Assembly (NCBI RefSeq): GCF_003058265.1
Contig: NZ_QBUK01000005.1
Location: 62,001 to 126,000, forward strand
Source of the DNA: Flagellimonas amoyensis
Lineage (GTDB): Bacteria; Bacteroidota; Bacteroidia; Flavobacteriales; Flavobacteriaceae
Direction: 5' to 3'
DNA: 64,000 bases
The notes beneath the pieces are model-generated. The model was not told where the DNA came from and did no database searches. It saw only the letters and a list, made by a program, of their open reading frames with translations. Position numbers and translations under genes: made by a program. Shown here piece by piece: positions 49,808-59,191 of the stretch (position 1 is its first letter; every line of letters starts with the position of its first letter).

Positions 49808-52800
49808 ATGAAAAAATCAATCGTAGCGTTTTTACTTGCCTTTACCGTAAGTATCATAGGCTATTCACAAGGCACCTTTTCTGGAAAGGTGGTGGATGAG
49901 AACAATGTGCCCTTGCCTGGGGCATCCGTGGTTGTTAAAGGAGGCACCATAGGTGTGGCCACGGATTTTGATGGGAATTTCGAGATTCAGCTTTCACAGG
50001 GAGGCGAGATCTTGGAGGTATCCTATATAGGATATGTGTCCCAAGATTTTGACACAGCGGGAAAGACGACGGCAACCATTATGCTACAGCCCGATTCGCA
50101 ACAATTGGACGAGGTGGTGGTAACGGCCTTGGGCATCCAAAGGGAGACCAAAAAGCTGGCCTATGCCGTACAGAAAGTTTCCGGGGAGGAAATATCTGAG
50201 GCAAAGGAGACCAATGTAGTGAACTCGCTGGCCGGTAAAATGGCAGGGGTGCAGGTCACGGGTGGAAACTCGGGCGTTGGGTCCACTTCACAGATCATCA
50301 TCAGGGGTGAAAATTCATTGAACCCCAGTCCCAATGCCAACTCCCCGCTATTTGTGGTCGATGGAATCCCCGTGAACAACAATGTGAACAACACTGGAAG
50401 CGAGGGTAACATGGGCGTTGATTATGGTAACGGTGCCATGGACATCAACCCGGACGATGTGGAGGACATGACCGTGCTGAAAGGGCCCAATGCCACTGCA
50501 CTTTACGGTTCCAGAGGTGCCAATGGGGTCATCTTGATCACCACCAAATCGGGTAAGGGTTCCAAAGGAATCGGGGTTTCATATACCAACAACACCACAT
50601 TTGAAGATCTGTTGACCTTGCCCAAATACCAAAACCGCTACGGACAGGGGTCTAGCGGCCAGTTCGCCTTCAATGATGGTGGACAGAACCGTTCCTTGAC
50701 GGGTGGTATCAACGACCATGTGGATGAGAGCTGGGGTCCTGCCTTGAACGGACAGTTGATCCCACAGCACGATAGCCCTACCACAAGTGGTCTGCGTGCA
50801 GGAGATGTGCATGTAAGGCCAAGGAATTCTGATGGTACTTTTGCCGATGAGATCATTGCCACGCCATTTTCACCGCAGCCAAGCAATATTGACGATTTCT
50901 TCAGGACCGGTTTTACACTGAGCAATAATATTGCCTTGACCGGTGGCAATGAGGATGGAAATTTCAGGGTTTCTTTTACCGATCTTCAGAGCGAGAGTGT
51001 GATCCCAAACTCCAACTTTAAAAGAAGGGCCTATCAGGTGAACGGATCCTATAACCTAACGGATTGGTTAAAGGTGACCGGTTCCATGAACTATATCAAT
51101 TCCAATTCGCGCAACCGTCCGAACAACTCCTACGGTACCGAGAACGTAATGTACCTCTGGATCTGGTTTGGACGTCACATCAACATGAACAATTTAAGGG
51201 ATTACTGGCAGCCCGGACTGGAAGGGGTGCAGCAATTCAACTACAACTACAACTATCACGACAACCCGTTCTTCACGGTTTTCGAAAACACCAATGCCTT
51301 TAACAAGGACCGTTTGATCACCAACCTCAGGGCGGATATCCAGTTGGCCAAAGGCCTTAGTTTCATGTTCCGTTCCGGTTTCGATTATTCTAACGAATTG
51401 GACAAGCGCAAAAGGGCCTATTCCACCCAGCGTTTCCCCAATGGACAGTATCGGGAGGATTTCACGTATGCCTACGAGCAGAATACGGATTTCTTGTTGG
51501 CCTACAACACGGAGATCAATCAAGATTTTGATTTCGGCGTTTCGTTTGGTGGCAACCACCGTTCCTCAAAGAACAGGTACCAGCGGATTAGTGCCAACTC
51601 ACTGTCCATCCCTGGCATCTATAATTTTGGTAATGCAGCCGAACCATTGACGCAGAGCGATTATGATGGCAAGTTTACCGTGAACAGTCTCTATGCCTTT
51701 TCGAACGTTTCCTATAAAGACTATGCATTTTTGGATGTGACCGCACGTAATGATTGGTCCTCCACTTTGCCTGATGGGAACAACAGTTACTTCTACCCAT
51801 CCGTGGGATTGAGCTTTATCCTTTCTGATATGTTCACCATGCCCCAAGCCATCAGCTTTGCAAAACTTAGGGGAGGTTGGGCCAGTGTCGGTAACGATAC
51901 CAATCCATACAATTTGGCCGCCACTTATGGTTTTGGAAACACGTTTAATGGTTTCTCAAGGGTATATTCACCTTCTGAGCTAAAATTGGCCGACCTGAAA
52001 CCTGAGCGTACCAACTCCTTTGAGGTAGGTGCCGATGTGAGGTTCTTTGGCAGTAGATTGGGCTTGGACGTAGCGGCCTATACATCGGTGACCAACAACC
52101 AGATTCTTTCCCTTCCTGTTTCCAATACATCAGGTTACAGCAGCAGGGTCATCAATGCTGGGGAAGTGGAGAACAAAGGTTTGGAGATTACGTTGAACGC
52201 CACCCCGGTTCAGACCAATAACTTTAGCTGGAACACCAATATCAATTTTACCGCCAACCGAGGAGAGGTCAAGGAACTTACCGATGGATTGGATAGCTAT
52301 TTGGTGAAATCCAACTACCTGCAAGTGGTAGCGGAAGTAGGTGGCCGTATGGGAGATTTGTACGGAACTGGTTTTGAACAGGTAACCGATAAAAGCAGCC
52401 CATATTACGGACAATGGATCATCGACCCCAATTCCGGTCTTCCCATCAGAAGCAATGAACTCAGAAACCTAGGGAACTACAATCCAGATTTTATGGTCGG
52501 TTTCCAGAACAGCTTTAGCTACAAGAACTTCAAGTTCGGATTCTTGTTCGATTGGAGACAGGGAGGGGTTTACCATTCCAGAACAGTGGCCATTGGAGGA
52601 ACAACAGGGATGCTCGACTTTACGGTACCCGGACGTGAATCAGGAATCGTTGCCCAAGGTGTGGTCGACAATGGAAATGGGTCATATACCCCCAACACCA
52701 CCAGTGTAAATGCATCCAATTACTATTCCCACGTGTATGATCGCGGAAATGAGCAAAGCTCCATGTTCGATGCCACCTATGTAAAACTGAGAGAAGTGAA

Positions 52801-53017
52801 ACTGGGCTATACCTTCCCAAGAAAATTATTGGAAAAGACCCCGTTGAGGTCGGCATCCGTTGCTTTGGTCGGTCGTAACCTGGCCTTGTGGACGGAGAAC
52901 GACCATGTGGATCCCGAGACCATTTCCCTATCCGGTGGTACCATCGTGCCAGGGGTTGAGGATATGGCCCTGCCAAGCACCAGAAGCTTCGGTCTGAATC
53001 TAAACGTAGAATTTTAA
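49808..53017 (+). CDS. SusC-family TonB-linked outer membrane importer
   Basis: 1069 residues. Signal peptide (MKKSIVAFLLAFTVSIIGYS), carboxypeptidase-like domain (about 24-110, 'GKVVDENNVPLPGASVVVKG'), TonB-box-like 'LDEVVVTALG', plug domain ('NPDDVEDMTVLKGPNATALY', 'GSRGANGVILITTKSG' is the RagA/SusC signature) and a 22-strand-type barrel to the C-terminus. With SusD it takes up oligomeric or complex substrates. It is directly followed by susD (18 bases). The neighbouring enzymes point to an organophosphorus rather than a plain glycan substrate. Confidence 0.95.
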   Translation: MKKSIVAFLLAFTVSIIGYSQGTFSGKVVDENNVPLPGASVVVKGGTIGVATDFDGNFEIQLSQGGEILEVSYIGYVSQDFDTAGKTTATIMLQPDSQQLDEVVVTALGIQRETKKLAYAVQKVSGEEISEAKETNVVNSLAGKMAGVQVTGGNSGVGSTSQIIIRGENSLNPSPNANSPLFVVDGIPVNNNVNNTGSEGNMGVDYGNGAMDINPDDVEDMTVLKGPNATALYGSRGANGVILITTKSGKGSKGIGVSYTNNTTFEDLLTLPKYQNRYGQGSSGQFAFNDGGQNRSLTGGINDHVDESWGPALNGQLIPQHDSPTTSGLRAGDVHVRPRNSDGTFADEIIATPFSPQPSNIDDFFRTGFTLSNNIALTGGNEDGNFRVSFTDLQSESVIPNSNFKRRAYQVNGSYNLTDWLKVTGSMNYINSNSRNRPNNSYGTENVMYLWIWFGRHINMNNLRDYWQPGLEGVQQFNYNYNYHDNPFFTVFENTNAFNKDRLITNLRADIQLAKGLSFMFRSGFDYSNELDKRKRAYSTQRFPNGQYREDFTYAYEQNTDFLLAYNTEINQDFDFGVSFGGNHRSSKNRYQRISANSLSIPGIYNFGNAAEPLTQSDYDGKFTVNSLYAFSNVSYKDYAFLDVTARNDWSSTLPDGNNSYFYPSVGLSFILSDMFTMPQAISFAKLRGGWASVGNDTNPYNLAATYGFGNTFNGFSRVYSPSELKLADLKPERTNSFEVGADVRFFGSRLGLDVAAYTSVTNNQILSLPVSNTSGYSSRVINAGEVENKGLEITLNATPVQTNNFSWNTNINFTANRGEVKELTDGLDSYLVKSNYLQVVAEVGGRMGDLYGTGFEQVTDKSSPYYGQWIIDPNSGLPIRSNELRNLGNYNPDFMVGFQNSFSYKNFKFGFLFDWRQGGVYHSRTVAIGGTTGMLDFTVPGRESGIVAQGVVDNGNGSYTPNTTSVNASNYYSHVYDRGNEQSSMFDATYVKLREVKLGYTFPRKLLEKTPLRSASVALVGRNLALWTENDHVDPETISLSGGTIVPGVEDMALPSTRSFGLNLNVEF

Positions 53018-53035
53018 TACCCAAGAATCAAGAAG

Positions 53036-54484
53036 ATGAAAACATCAAACGTCATAACATCACTATTGTTCGCAGGAAGCGTTTTGGTTTCCTGTACGGA
53101 AAATTTTGAGGAAATCAACTCCAACCCCAACGCCCCCGAACAAGTAAGCGCCAACTTGTTGTTGTCCACCGTGACTTCCGAACTTACCCGGCAGCTTACC
53201 CAAGAGGGTTACAGCGATGGAAATACCATCACCCAGCTGATGGCCAAGAACAACTTCCCCGGTTTCAGCCAGTTTGACTGGGGAGATCAAGGGATGTGGA
53301 ACCTGTTTTACAGCTATTTGCCCGAAATCAATGATATTTTGGAAATTTCAAGGGCCCAAGGCACACAGAATGCAACGTATGAAGGAATTGCCCTGACCAT
53401 GCGCGCTTTGAGTTTTGCCAATCTTACGGACCTTTATGGCTATGTGCCCTATACAGAGGCAATGTCCGGAGAGAGTTCAGGTATTTTTACCCCAAAATAC
53501 GATGATCAGGAAACCGTATACAACGGTGTGCTACAGGATTTGGCAGATGCCGATGCCGCATTGGCGAAAGGGGAGGCCATTCCAGGGTCATCCGGCGATG
53601 TCATCTATGATGGCGATGCTGCGCAATGGAGAAAATTGGCCAATTCACTTCGTCTTCGCTATTTGATGCGAATTTCGAAAAGAAGGGATGTTTCGGCAGA
53701 AATGCAGGCCATCGTGAATGCTGGCAATTACATCGGCTCCAATGACGATAATGCCACACTGATATATAGCGGTACGTCCAACACGGACTCTTGGCCCGAA
53801 AGCACCGGTCGTATCGGTGGGTTCGATGAAAAGAGCTTGTGTACCACGCTATTGGGCTATTTTGAAAACTTCAACGATCCAAGATTGGATATCTGGTTCG
53901 ACCGAAACAGTGATGGCGAATGGGTGGGAATTCCCATCGGTCTCAATCAGGACAATGCCCGTGCCTATGACGACCAATACAGCCCAAGCCGCTTGGATGT
54001 GGAACTGTTCTATTTTTCCAGAACGGCTGCCCAGGCATACATCATGAAAAATTCAGAAGTACAGTTCATTTTGGCCGAAGCTGCAGAAAGAGGTTTTATC
54101 GCAGGGAATGCCGAAACCTATTACAATGAAGGCATAAGGGCTAGTCTGTCCTACTGGGGAGTTCCAGATGCGGACATCGACACCTATTTGGCAGGGCCAA
54201 CGGTACAATACGATGGCACTTTGGAACTATTGTTGACCCAAAAGACCATTGCCCTTTGGAATGTGGATTATCAAGGTTGGATGGATTACAGAAGGACCGG
54301 AATGCCCGCTTTGGAAACCGGTCAAGATGACTTGAACGGAGGGCGCTATCCCGTCCGCTTTCTGTACCCTTCCTCGGAGCAGACCCTGAACAAGGCCAAT
54401 TACGATGCAGCGGTCCAAGCCATGGGCGGTGAAGGTGACGACATCAATACCCCCGGTTGGTGGGAAACTGGAAACAGGTATTAA
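53036..54484 (+). CDS. SusD/RagB-family substrate-binding lipoprotein
   Basis: 482 residues. Lipoprotein signal with SVLVSC (Cys at about 20). The SusD-like (type 2) features are visible: 'NFEEINSNPNAPEQVSANLL', 'TMRALSFANLTDLYGYVPYT' (TPR helices) and 'NSEVQFILAEAAERGFIAGN' before the C-terminal lid. It closes the SusC pore as a lid and captures substrate at the cell surface. It ends before a hairpin at 54512 that may lower expression of the enzymes downstream. Confidence 0.93.
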   Translation: MKTSNVITSLLFAGSVLVSCTENFEEINSNPNAPEQVSANLLLSTVTSELTRQLTQEGYSDGNTITQLMAKNNFPGFSQFDWGDQGMWNLFYSYLPEINDILEISRAQGTQNATYEGIALTMRALSFANLTDLYGYVPYTEAMSGESSGIFTPKYDDQETVYNGVLQDLADADAALAKGEAIPGSSGDVIYDGDAAQWRKLANSLRLRYLMRISKRRDVSAEMQAIVNAGNYIGSNDDNATLIYSGTSNTDSWPESTGRIGGFDEKSLCTTLLGYFENFNDPRLDIWFDRNSDGEWVGIPIGLNQDNARAYDDQYSPSRLDVELFYFSRTAAQAYIMKNSEVQFILAEAAERGFIAGNAETYYNEGIRASLSYWGVPDADIDTYLAGPTVQYDGTLELLLTQKTIALWNVDYQGWMDYRRTGMPALETGQDDLNGGRYPVRFLYPSSEQTLNKANYDAAVQAMGGEGDDINTPGWWETGNRY

Positions 54485-54511
54485 AAAGAGTTGACCATTA
54501 AATAACCGACA

Positions 54512-54541
54512 AATGGTTGCCCCGGAAACGGGGCAGCCATT
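54512..54541 (+). terminator. hairpin between susD and downstream enzymes
   Basis: AATGGTTGCCCCG and CGGGGCAGCCATT pair over 13 bases (one T-G) around a GAAA loop, followed by TGTTGTTAAAAT. Lacks a full T run, so it is probably an attenuator or mRNA 3'-end stabiliser, keeping SusCD levels above those of the enzymes. Confidence 0.7.
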
Positions 54542-54560
54542 GTTGTTAAAATAAAATCAC

Positions 54561-56219
54561 ATGACAAAGAATGTATTTTTTGCGATTGGTTTGGTCACGA
54601 TTTTTTTATCGGCCTGTACTCAAAACACAGATAAAAACACTGATATACAACATATTGTGATCATTGGAGTGGATGGGATGAGTCCCAATGGCATCCAGAA
54701 GGCACATACACCTATGATGGATTCCATGATCCAAAACGGGGCGGCCACCATGCATGCCCGTTCGGTTTTACCCTCAAGTTCCAGCCCCAATTGGGCCAGC
54801 ATGATCATGGGTACCGATACCGAGCAGCACGGCATCACCTCGAATGGGTGGGAAAAGTTCGACCACCAGTTGCCTCCCGTAGTGGCGACCAAAAATGGAA
54901 CCTTTCCTACCATTTTCACCTTGTTCCATGACCAACAACCCGATGCCCATGTAGGGGCCATTTACGATTGGGACGGATTTGGACGGTTGTTCGAAAAAGA
55001 AGATGTGGATTTTGACATTGACGGGGACCACGAGGACAATACCACACAACAGGCGGTAAAGTATATCAAAGAACACACCCCAAAATTCACTTTTGTGCAT
55101 TTGGACCATGTAGATCATGCAGGTCACTCCTTGGGCCATGGCACTCCTGAGTATTTCAAAGCGGTGGAAAAGGCCGACTCCTTGATCATGGAGATTGTCA
55201 ATGCCACCAAAGAAGCGGGCATTTTCGAAAAGACCCTGTTCATCGTTTCTGCCGATCACGGAGGAATCGGTTTGGGACATGGAGGAGAAAGTTTGGCCGA
55301 AATGGAGATTCCCTTCATTCTTTTTGGGGCCGGCATCAAAAAAGGGTACGAAATTGAAGAGACCGTTTACCAATACGACAATGCACCGACCGTGGCCTAT
55401 GCCATGGGACTGCAAACACCCCAATCTTGGATCGGGAGACCTGTAAAAGGAGCTTTTATCGGCAACGAAAAACCCAATTTGATCTATAAACGAAAAGAAC
55501 GGATCGCCCAACCCAAGATTCTTCCCGATGCAGGCCATTTTGAACCAGCAGGAGGTATTTTCAAATCAGATTCGGTTGCCGTGGTGATGCAAAACCCCAA
55601 CAATATAGGTGAAATTAGGTATGCCATTGGCAATGCTGTTCCGACCCTAGAAAACAGCAAAACATATCAAGATACCTTCTATTTGAAGCAAACCGAGATT
55701 GTCAAAGCCGGGATTTTTCAAGAAGGGCAATTGGTGAGCACCATTGCGGAGGCCAATTTCCGATTGGTTTCTGAAATCAAAGAAGGCCCTGTTGCCTATA
55801 CCATGTATTATGGCGAAGGGATGGACAAATTACCCGATTTCTCTACCTTGAAACCTGTAAAAAGGGGTTTTGTGACAGAATTCTCCCCTAAAGCGATATT
55901 GACGGAAGGTGTCCAACAAGAACAGGTGGCCTTGGTGCTGGAAAGTTATTTGGACATCCCTGAAGAAGGGAAATATGGATTTTTTACCAACAGCGATGAT
56001 GGTAGCAAACTCTATGTGGATGGAAAATTAGTGGTGGACAACGACGGCGACCATGGTGTTATGGAGCGTGGAGAGGGTGTGGAATTGACCAAGGGCAAAC
56101 ATTTGGTCAGGGTAGAATTTTTTAATGGAGGGGGAGGCTACCACTTGGATGTGAAGTACCAAGGGGCCACTATTCCCAAACAGATCATTCCCGCCAACCA
56201 TTTGTACAGGGAAAAATAG
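54561..56219 (+). CDS. alkaline-phosphatase-superfamily phosphodiesterase with PA14-like C-terminus
   Basis: 552 residues. Lipoprotein signal (IFLSAC, Cys at about 19). The catalytic domain is of nucleotide pyrophosphatase/phosphodiesterase type: metal Asp in 'IGVDGMSPNGIQ', nucleophile Ser in 'SSSSPNWASMIMGTD', 'VDHAGHSLGHG' and 'SADHGGIGLGHGG' supply further metal ligands. From about residue 440 there is a PA14-like beta domain ('GKYGFFTNSDDGSKLYVDGK', 'HLVRVEFFNGGGGYHLDVKY') that may bind a sugar or surface. It would release phospho- or phosphono-headgroups at the cell surface. Third gene of the susC transcript. Confidence 0.9.
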   Translation: MTKNVFFAIGLVTIFLSACTQNTDKNTDIQHIVIIGVDGMSPNGIQKAHTPMMDSMIQNGAATMHARSVLPSSSSPNWASMIMGTDTEQHGITSNGWEKFDHQLPPVVATKNGTFPTIFTLFHDQQPDAHVGAIYDWDGFGRLFEKEDVDFDIDGDHEDNTTQQAVKYIKEHTPKFTFVHLDHVDHAGHSLGHGTPEYFKAVEKADSLIMEIVNATKEAGIFEKTLFIVSADHGGIGLGHGGESLAEMEIPFILFGAGIKKGYEIEETVYQYDNAPTVAYAMGLQTPQSWIGRPVKGAFIGNEKPNLIYKRKERIAQPKILPDAGHFEPAGGIFKSDSVAVVMQNPNNIGEIRYAIGNAVPTLENSKTYQDTFYLKQTEIVKAGIFQEGQLVSTIAEANFRLVSEIKEGPVAYTMYYGEGMDKLPDFSTLKPVKRGFVTEFSPKAILTEGVQQEQVALVLESYLDIPEEGKYGFFTNSDDGSKLYVDGKLVVDNDGDHGVMERGEGVELTKGKHLVRVEFFNGGGGYHLDVKYQGATIPKQIIPANHLYREK

Positions 56220-56234
56220 CATAAAATCAACCAT

Positions 56235-57596
56235 ATGAAGCACGATAGGCACAACGCAGAATCTGTTGTGGAAGGCGACATCAACCTTACCTCTGCAAGG
56301 GGCGAATGGTTAAAGGAAGAAGTGAACGACCAGACCAAGGAACTGTTGGCAAAAGATGCCCAATACTTTTTGCACCAATCCATGTCCACCCCGTGTTTGG
56401 ACGTTTTGAAAAATTGCGAAGGCTCTTATTTGGAGAGTATCTCTGGGAAACGATATCTGGATTTTCATGGCAACAACGTGCACCAAGTGGGATTTTCCCA
56501 TCCAAAAATGGTGAGTGCGCTCATGGGACAACTTCAGGAACTCACGTTTTCAACCCGAAGATATACCAATGAAAAGGCCATCCGGTTTGCCGAGAAATTG
56601 ACGTCCTACACCCCAAAAGGCCTGAACCGTATTTTGCTTACCCCGAATGGCAGCTCTTCCATCAGTATTGCTTTAAAATTGGCCCGTGCGGTGACTGGAA
56701 AACATAAGGTGGTTTCCTTTTGGGATTCGTTCCATGGCGCAAACTTGGATGCCATCAGCGTAGGAGGCGAATCCATTTTTCAGGAACATATGGGGCCGTT
56801 GATGCCGGGCGTGGAACGCATTCCGCCACCCATTACCTATCGCGGTATTTTTGAAGGGAACGAGGAGAAGGCATTGGAGTATTTGGAGCATGTGTTGTCC
56901 AAGGATGATGAGATCGGTGCCTTTTTGGCCGAGACCATACGCAACACCGATGTGCAGATTCCTTCCGCCAAATATTGGCAAGGAGCCCGTGAACTTTGTG
57001 ACAAATATGGGGTACTGTTGATTTTGGATGAAATCCCGATTGCTTTTGGGCGCACCGGAAAAATGTTCGCCTACGAACTGTTCGGAATTGAACCGGACAT
57101 TCTTTGTTTGGGCAAGGGCTTGGGCGGGGGTATTGTTCCCCAAGCGGCCATCGTCACCCGTGAAGAGTACAATCGATTCGGGCATATCTCCTTGGGGCAC
57201 TACACCCACGAAAAAAGCCCGTTGGGTTCTGTCGCCGGATTGACCCTTTTGGAAATCATCGAAGAAGAAAATCTATTGCAAAAAGTAAAGGCTGATGAGG
57301 AATTCATGAAAAAGGCCCTTTACAAAATGCATCGAAAATACTCTCTAATTGGAGATGTAAGAGGAGTCGGGCTGTTATGGGGCATCGAATTGGTGACCAA
57401 TCGGACCACCAAGGAAAAAGCGAGTTCCGAAGCTGAGGAAATCATGTACGAATGCCTTAAGAATGGGTTGAGTTTCAAAGTTTCCAAAGGAAACGTACTG
57501 CAACTCTCCCCGCCTTTGACCATATCCAGGGAAGAACTGGAAAAAGCCCTGGAAATATTGAACGAAGCCTTTTTAAAAACCAACGCTATAGCTTAA
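56235..57596 (+). CDS. class III aminotransferase-fold PLP enzyme (PbfA / phospholyase type)
   Basis: 453 residues, cytoplasmic, PLP-binding: 'LILDEIPIAFGRTGKMF' (Asp for the pyridine N), Lys in 'CLGKGLGGGIVPQAAI', and 'GHYTHEKSPLGSVAG' in place of the usual phosphate-loop sequence. 'YTHEKSP' recalls ethanolamine-phosphate phospholyases and the (R)-1-hydroxy-2-aminoethylphosphonate ammonia-lyase PbfA more than true transaminases. If PbfA, it gives phosphonoacetaldehyde for the HAD hydrolase of the next operon. Plain aspartate or AEP transaminase activity remains possible. It starts 15 bases after the phosphodiesterase gene. Confidence 0.85.
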   Translation: MKHDRHNAESVVEGDINLTSARGEWLKEEVNDQTKELLAKDAQYFLHQSMSTPCLDVLKNCEGSYLESISGKRYLDFHGNNVHQVGFSHPKMVSALMGQLQELTFSTRRYTNEKAIRFAEKLTSYTPKGLNRILLTPNGSSSISIALKLARAVTGKHKVVSFWDSFHGANLDAISVGGESIFQEHMGPLMPGVERIPPPITYRGIFEGNEEKALEYLEHVLSKDDEIGAFLAETIRNTDVQIPSAKYWQGARELCDKYGVLLILDEIPIAFGRTGKMFAYELFGIEPDILCLGKGLGGGIVPQAAIVTREEYNRFGHISLGHYTHEKSPLGSVAGLTLLEIIEEENLLQKVKADEEFMKKALYKMHRKYSLIGDVRGVGLLWGIELVTNRTTKEKASSEAEEIMYECLKNGLSFKVSKGNVLQLSPPLTISREELEKALEILNEAFLKTNAIA

Positions 57597-59191
57597 TGAA
57601 AAAAATCAACCAACTACTGATCTGCCTATTTGTGGGCATCGCCCCGATGATGGCCCAAACGGAGCCAAAGATGTTGATACAACCCTATCTACAGGATGCC
57701 GAGCCCCATTCCATCACCATCATGTGGGAGACCTCCCATGGAGAGGAAAGCATTGTGGAATATGGGACTTCGCCAAAATTGGGCAAAAAGGCCCAAGGCA
57801 AGGCCGAGGGCATCAATTTTTCAGCATCCAGGGTACATACTGTAAAGTTGACAGGCTTGGACCGCTTTACCGAATACTACTATCGTGTGAAAACGGGCAA
57901 GGCGCAATCGGAAATCTTTCAATTCAAGACACCGCCGTTTGCCAGTGATGAGGAATCGTTCAACATTGTTGCCATGAGCGACATGCAATACGACCATCAA
58001 AACCCGAATAAATTTTCAGAAGTGGTGAACGAGGGCATCATTCAATATTTAAAAAAGGAATATGGCGGCAAATTGCCCGATAATTTGGCCATGGTGATGA
58101 TTCCGGGAGACTTGGTGGCCAGTGGGAGCGAATACTACCAGTGGAAGGAACACTTTTTTGACCCCGCCCAAAAATTATTTGCCGAGGTGCCCGTATATCC
58201 AGTTTTGGGCAACCATGAACGCAACTCCATTTTTTACTTCAAATATTTCAGTCTGCCCGAAAACGGTACCCCCGCCTTTGCGGAACATTGGTGGTACAAG
58301 GATTACGGCAATACCCGTGTGATCGGACTCAACTCCAATGAAGGGTATCGGGATTTGAAAGATCAATACCAGTGGCTGGAAAAGGTCTTGGCCGAAACGG
58401 AAAAGGACAACAATATCGATTTTGTCTTTGCCCAGCTCCACCATCCCCACAAATCGGAGCTTTGGATTCCCGGGGAAGAGGAATCTACAGGAAAAGTGGT
58501 CAAAATGCTGGAGGAATTCTCCACAAAGACCGGAAAACCAAGCGTTCATTTTTTTGGACATACACACGGATATTCCCGTGGACAGTCCAAGGACCATAAA
58601 CATTTATGGATCAATGTGGCTTCAGCAGGGGGCTCCCTAGACAATTGGGGCGAATTCGAAGGCAGGGATTACGATGAGTTTACCGTTTCCCAGGATGAAT
58701 ATGGTTTTGTGATGGTGGAAGTGGATGGCAACCGAAACGACCCCAAATTTACCATCAAACGGATCAGTCGTGGCAATGAATCCAAGTTTAGGGAGAATGA
58801 GCTCCGCGATAGCATCACTATTTGGAGACTCGAAAAGAAACCCGATGCGCCCAAAACCATTTCCCCTTCAATCGATGCGGAGGTTGAAGGTGAGTTTGCT
58901 ATGTTAAAGGCTGGGGAATTTTCAAGTCCGATCAACGGAGCTTTTCATGCCGCCGCCCATTGGCAGGTTTCTGAAACCGAGGGTTTTGAAAAATTGGCTT
59001 TGGACAGTTGGAAACAATTCGAAAACTGGTACTATGAGGAAGACCGTCAAAAAAATGACGATCTTACCGATGAAAAGACCAAACGCTTGAAATCGGGGAC
59101 CACTTATTATTGGAGGGTCCGCTACCGGGATCAAAACCTCAATTGGAGTGATTGGTCTGAAACCGCATCATTCAAAACCAAACAGAAATGA
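57596..59191 (+). CDS. purple-acid-phosphatase-like metallophosphoesterase
   Basis: 531 residues. Signal peptide (MKKINQLLICLFVGIAPMMA), N-terminal fibronectin-like domain (about 22-115, 'SITIMWETSHGEESIVEYGT'), calcineurin-type catalytic domain ('NIVAMSDMQYDHQNP', 'MIPGDLVASGSEYYQW', 'VYPVLGNHERN', 'HFFGHTHGYSRGQ' with the metal-binding Asp, Asn and His residues) and a C-terminal FN3-like part ('GTTYYWRVRYRDQNLNWSDW'). It removes phosphate from organic esters in the periplasm or at the surface. ATG shares a base with the stop of the preceding gene (TAATG). Confidence 0.92.
   Translation: MKKINQLLICLFVGIAPMMAQTEPKMLIQPYLQDAEPHSITIMWETSHGEESIVEYGTSPKLGKKAQGKAEGINFSASRVHTVKLTGLDRFTEYYYRVKTGKAQSEIFQFKTPPFASDEESFNIVAMSDMQYDHQNPNKFSEVVNEGIIQYLKKEYGGKLPDNLAMVMIPGDLVASGSEYYQWKEHFFDPAQKLFAEVPVYPVLGNHERNSIFYFKYFSLPENGTPAFAEHWWYKDYGNTRVIGLNSNEGYRDLKDQYQWLEKVLAETEKDNNIDFVFAQLHHPHKSELWIPGEEESTGKVVKMLEEFSTKTGKPSVHFFGHTHGYSRGQSKDHKHLWINVASAGGSLDNWGEFEGRDYDEFTVSQDEYGFVMVEVDGNRNDPKFTIKRISRGNESKFRENELRDSITIWRLEKKPDAPKTISPSIDAEVEGEFAMLKAGEFSSPINGAFHAAAHWQVSETEGFEKLALDSWKQFENWYYEEDRQKNDDLTDEKTKRLKSGTTYYWRVRYRDQNLNWSDWSETASFKTKQK

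Noticed and set aside
54512..54541. riboswitch between susD and the phosphodiesterase gene
   Set aside because: A single simple hairpin with GAAA loop; an attenuator or stabiliser explains it.
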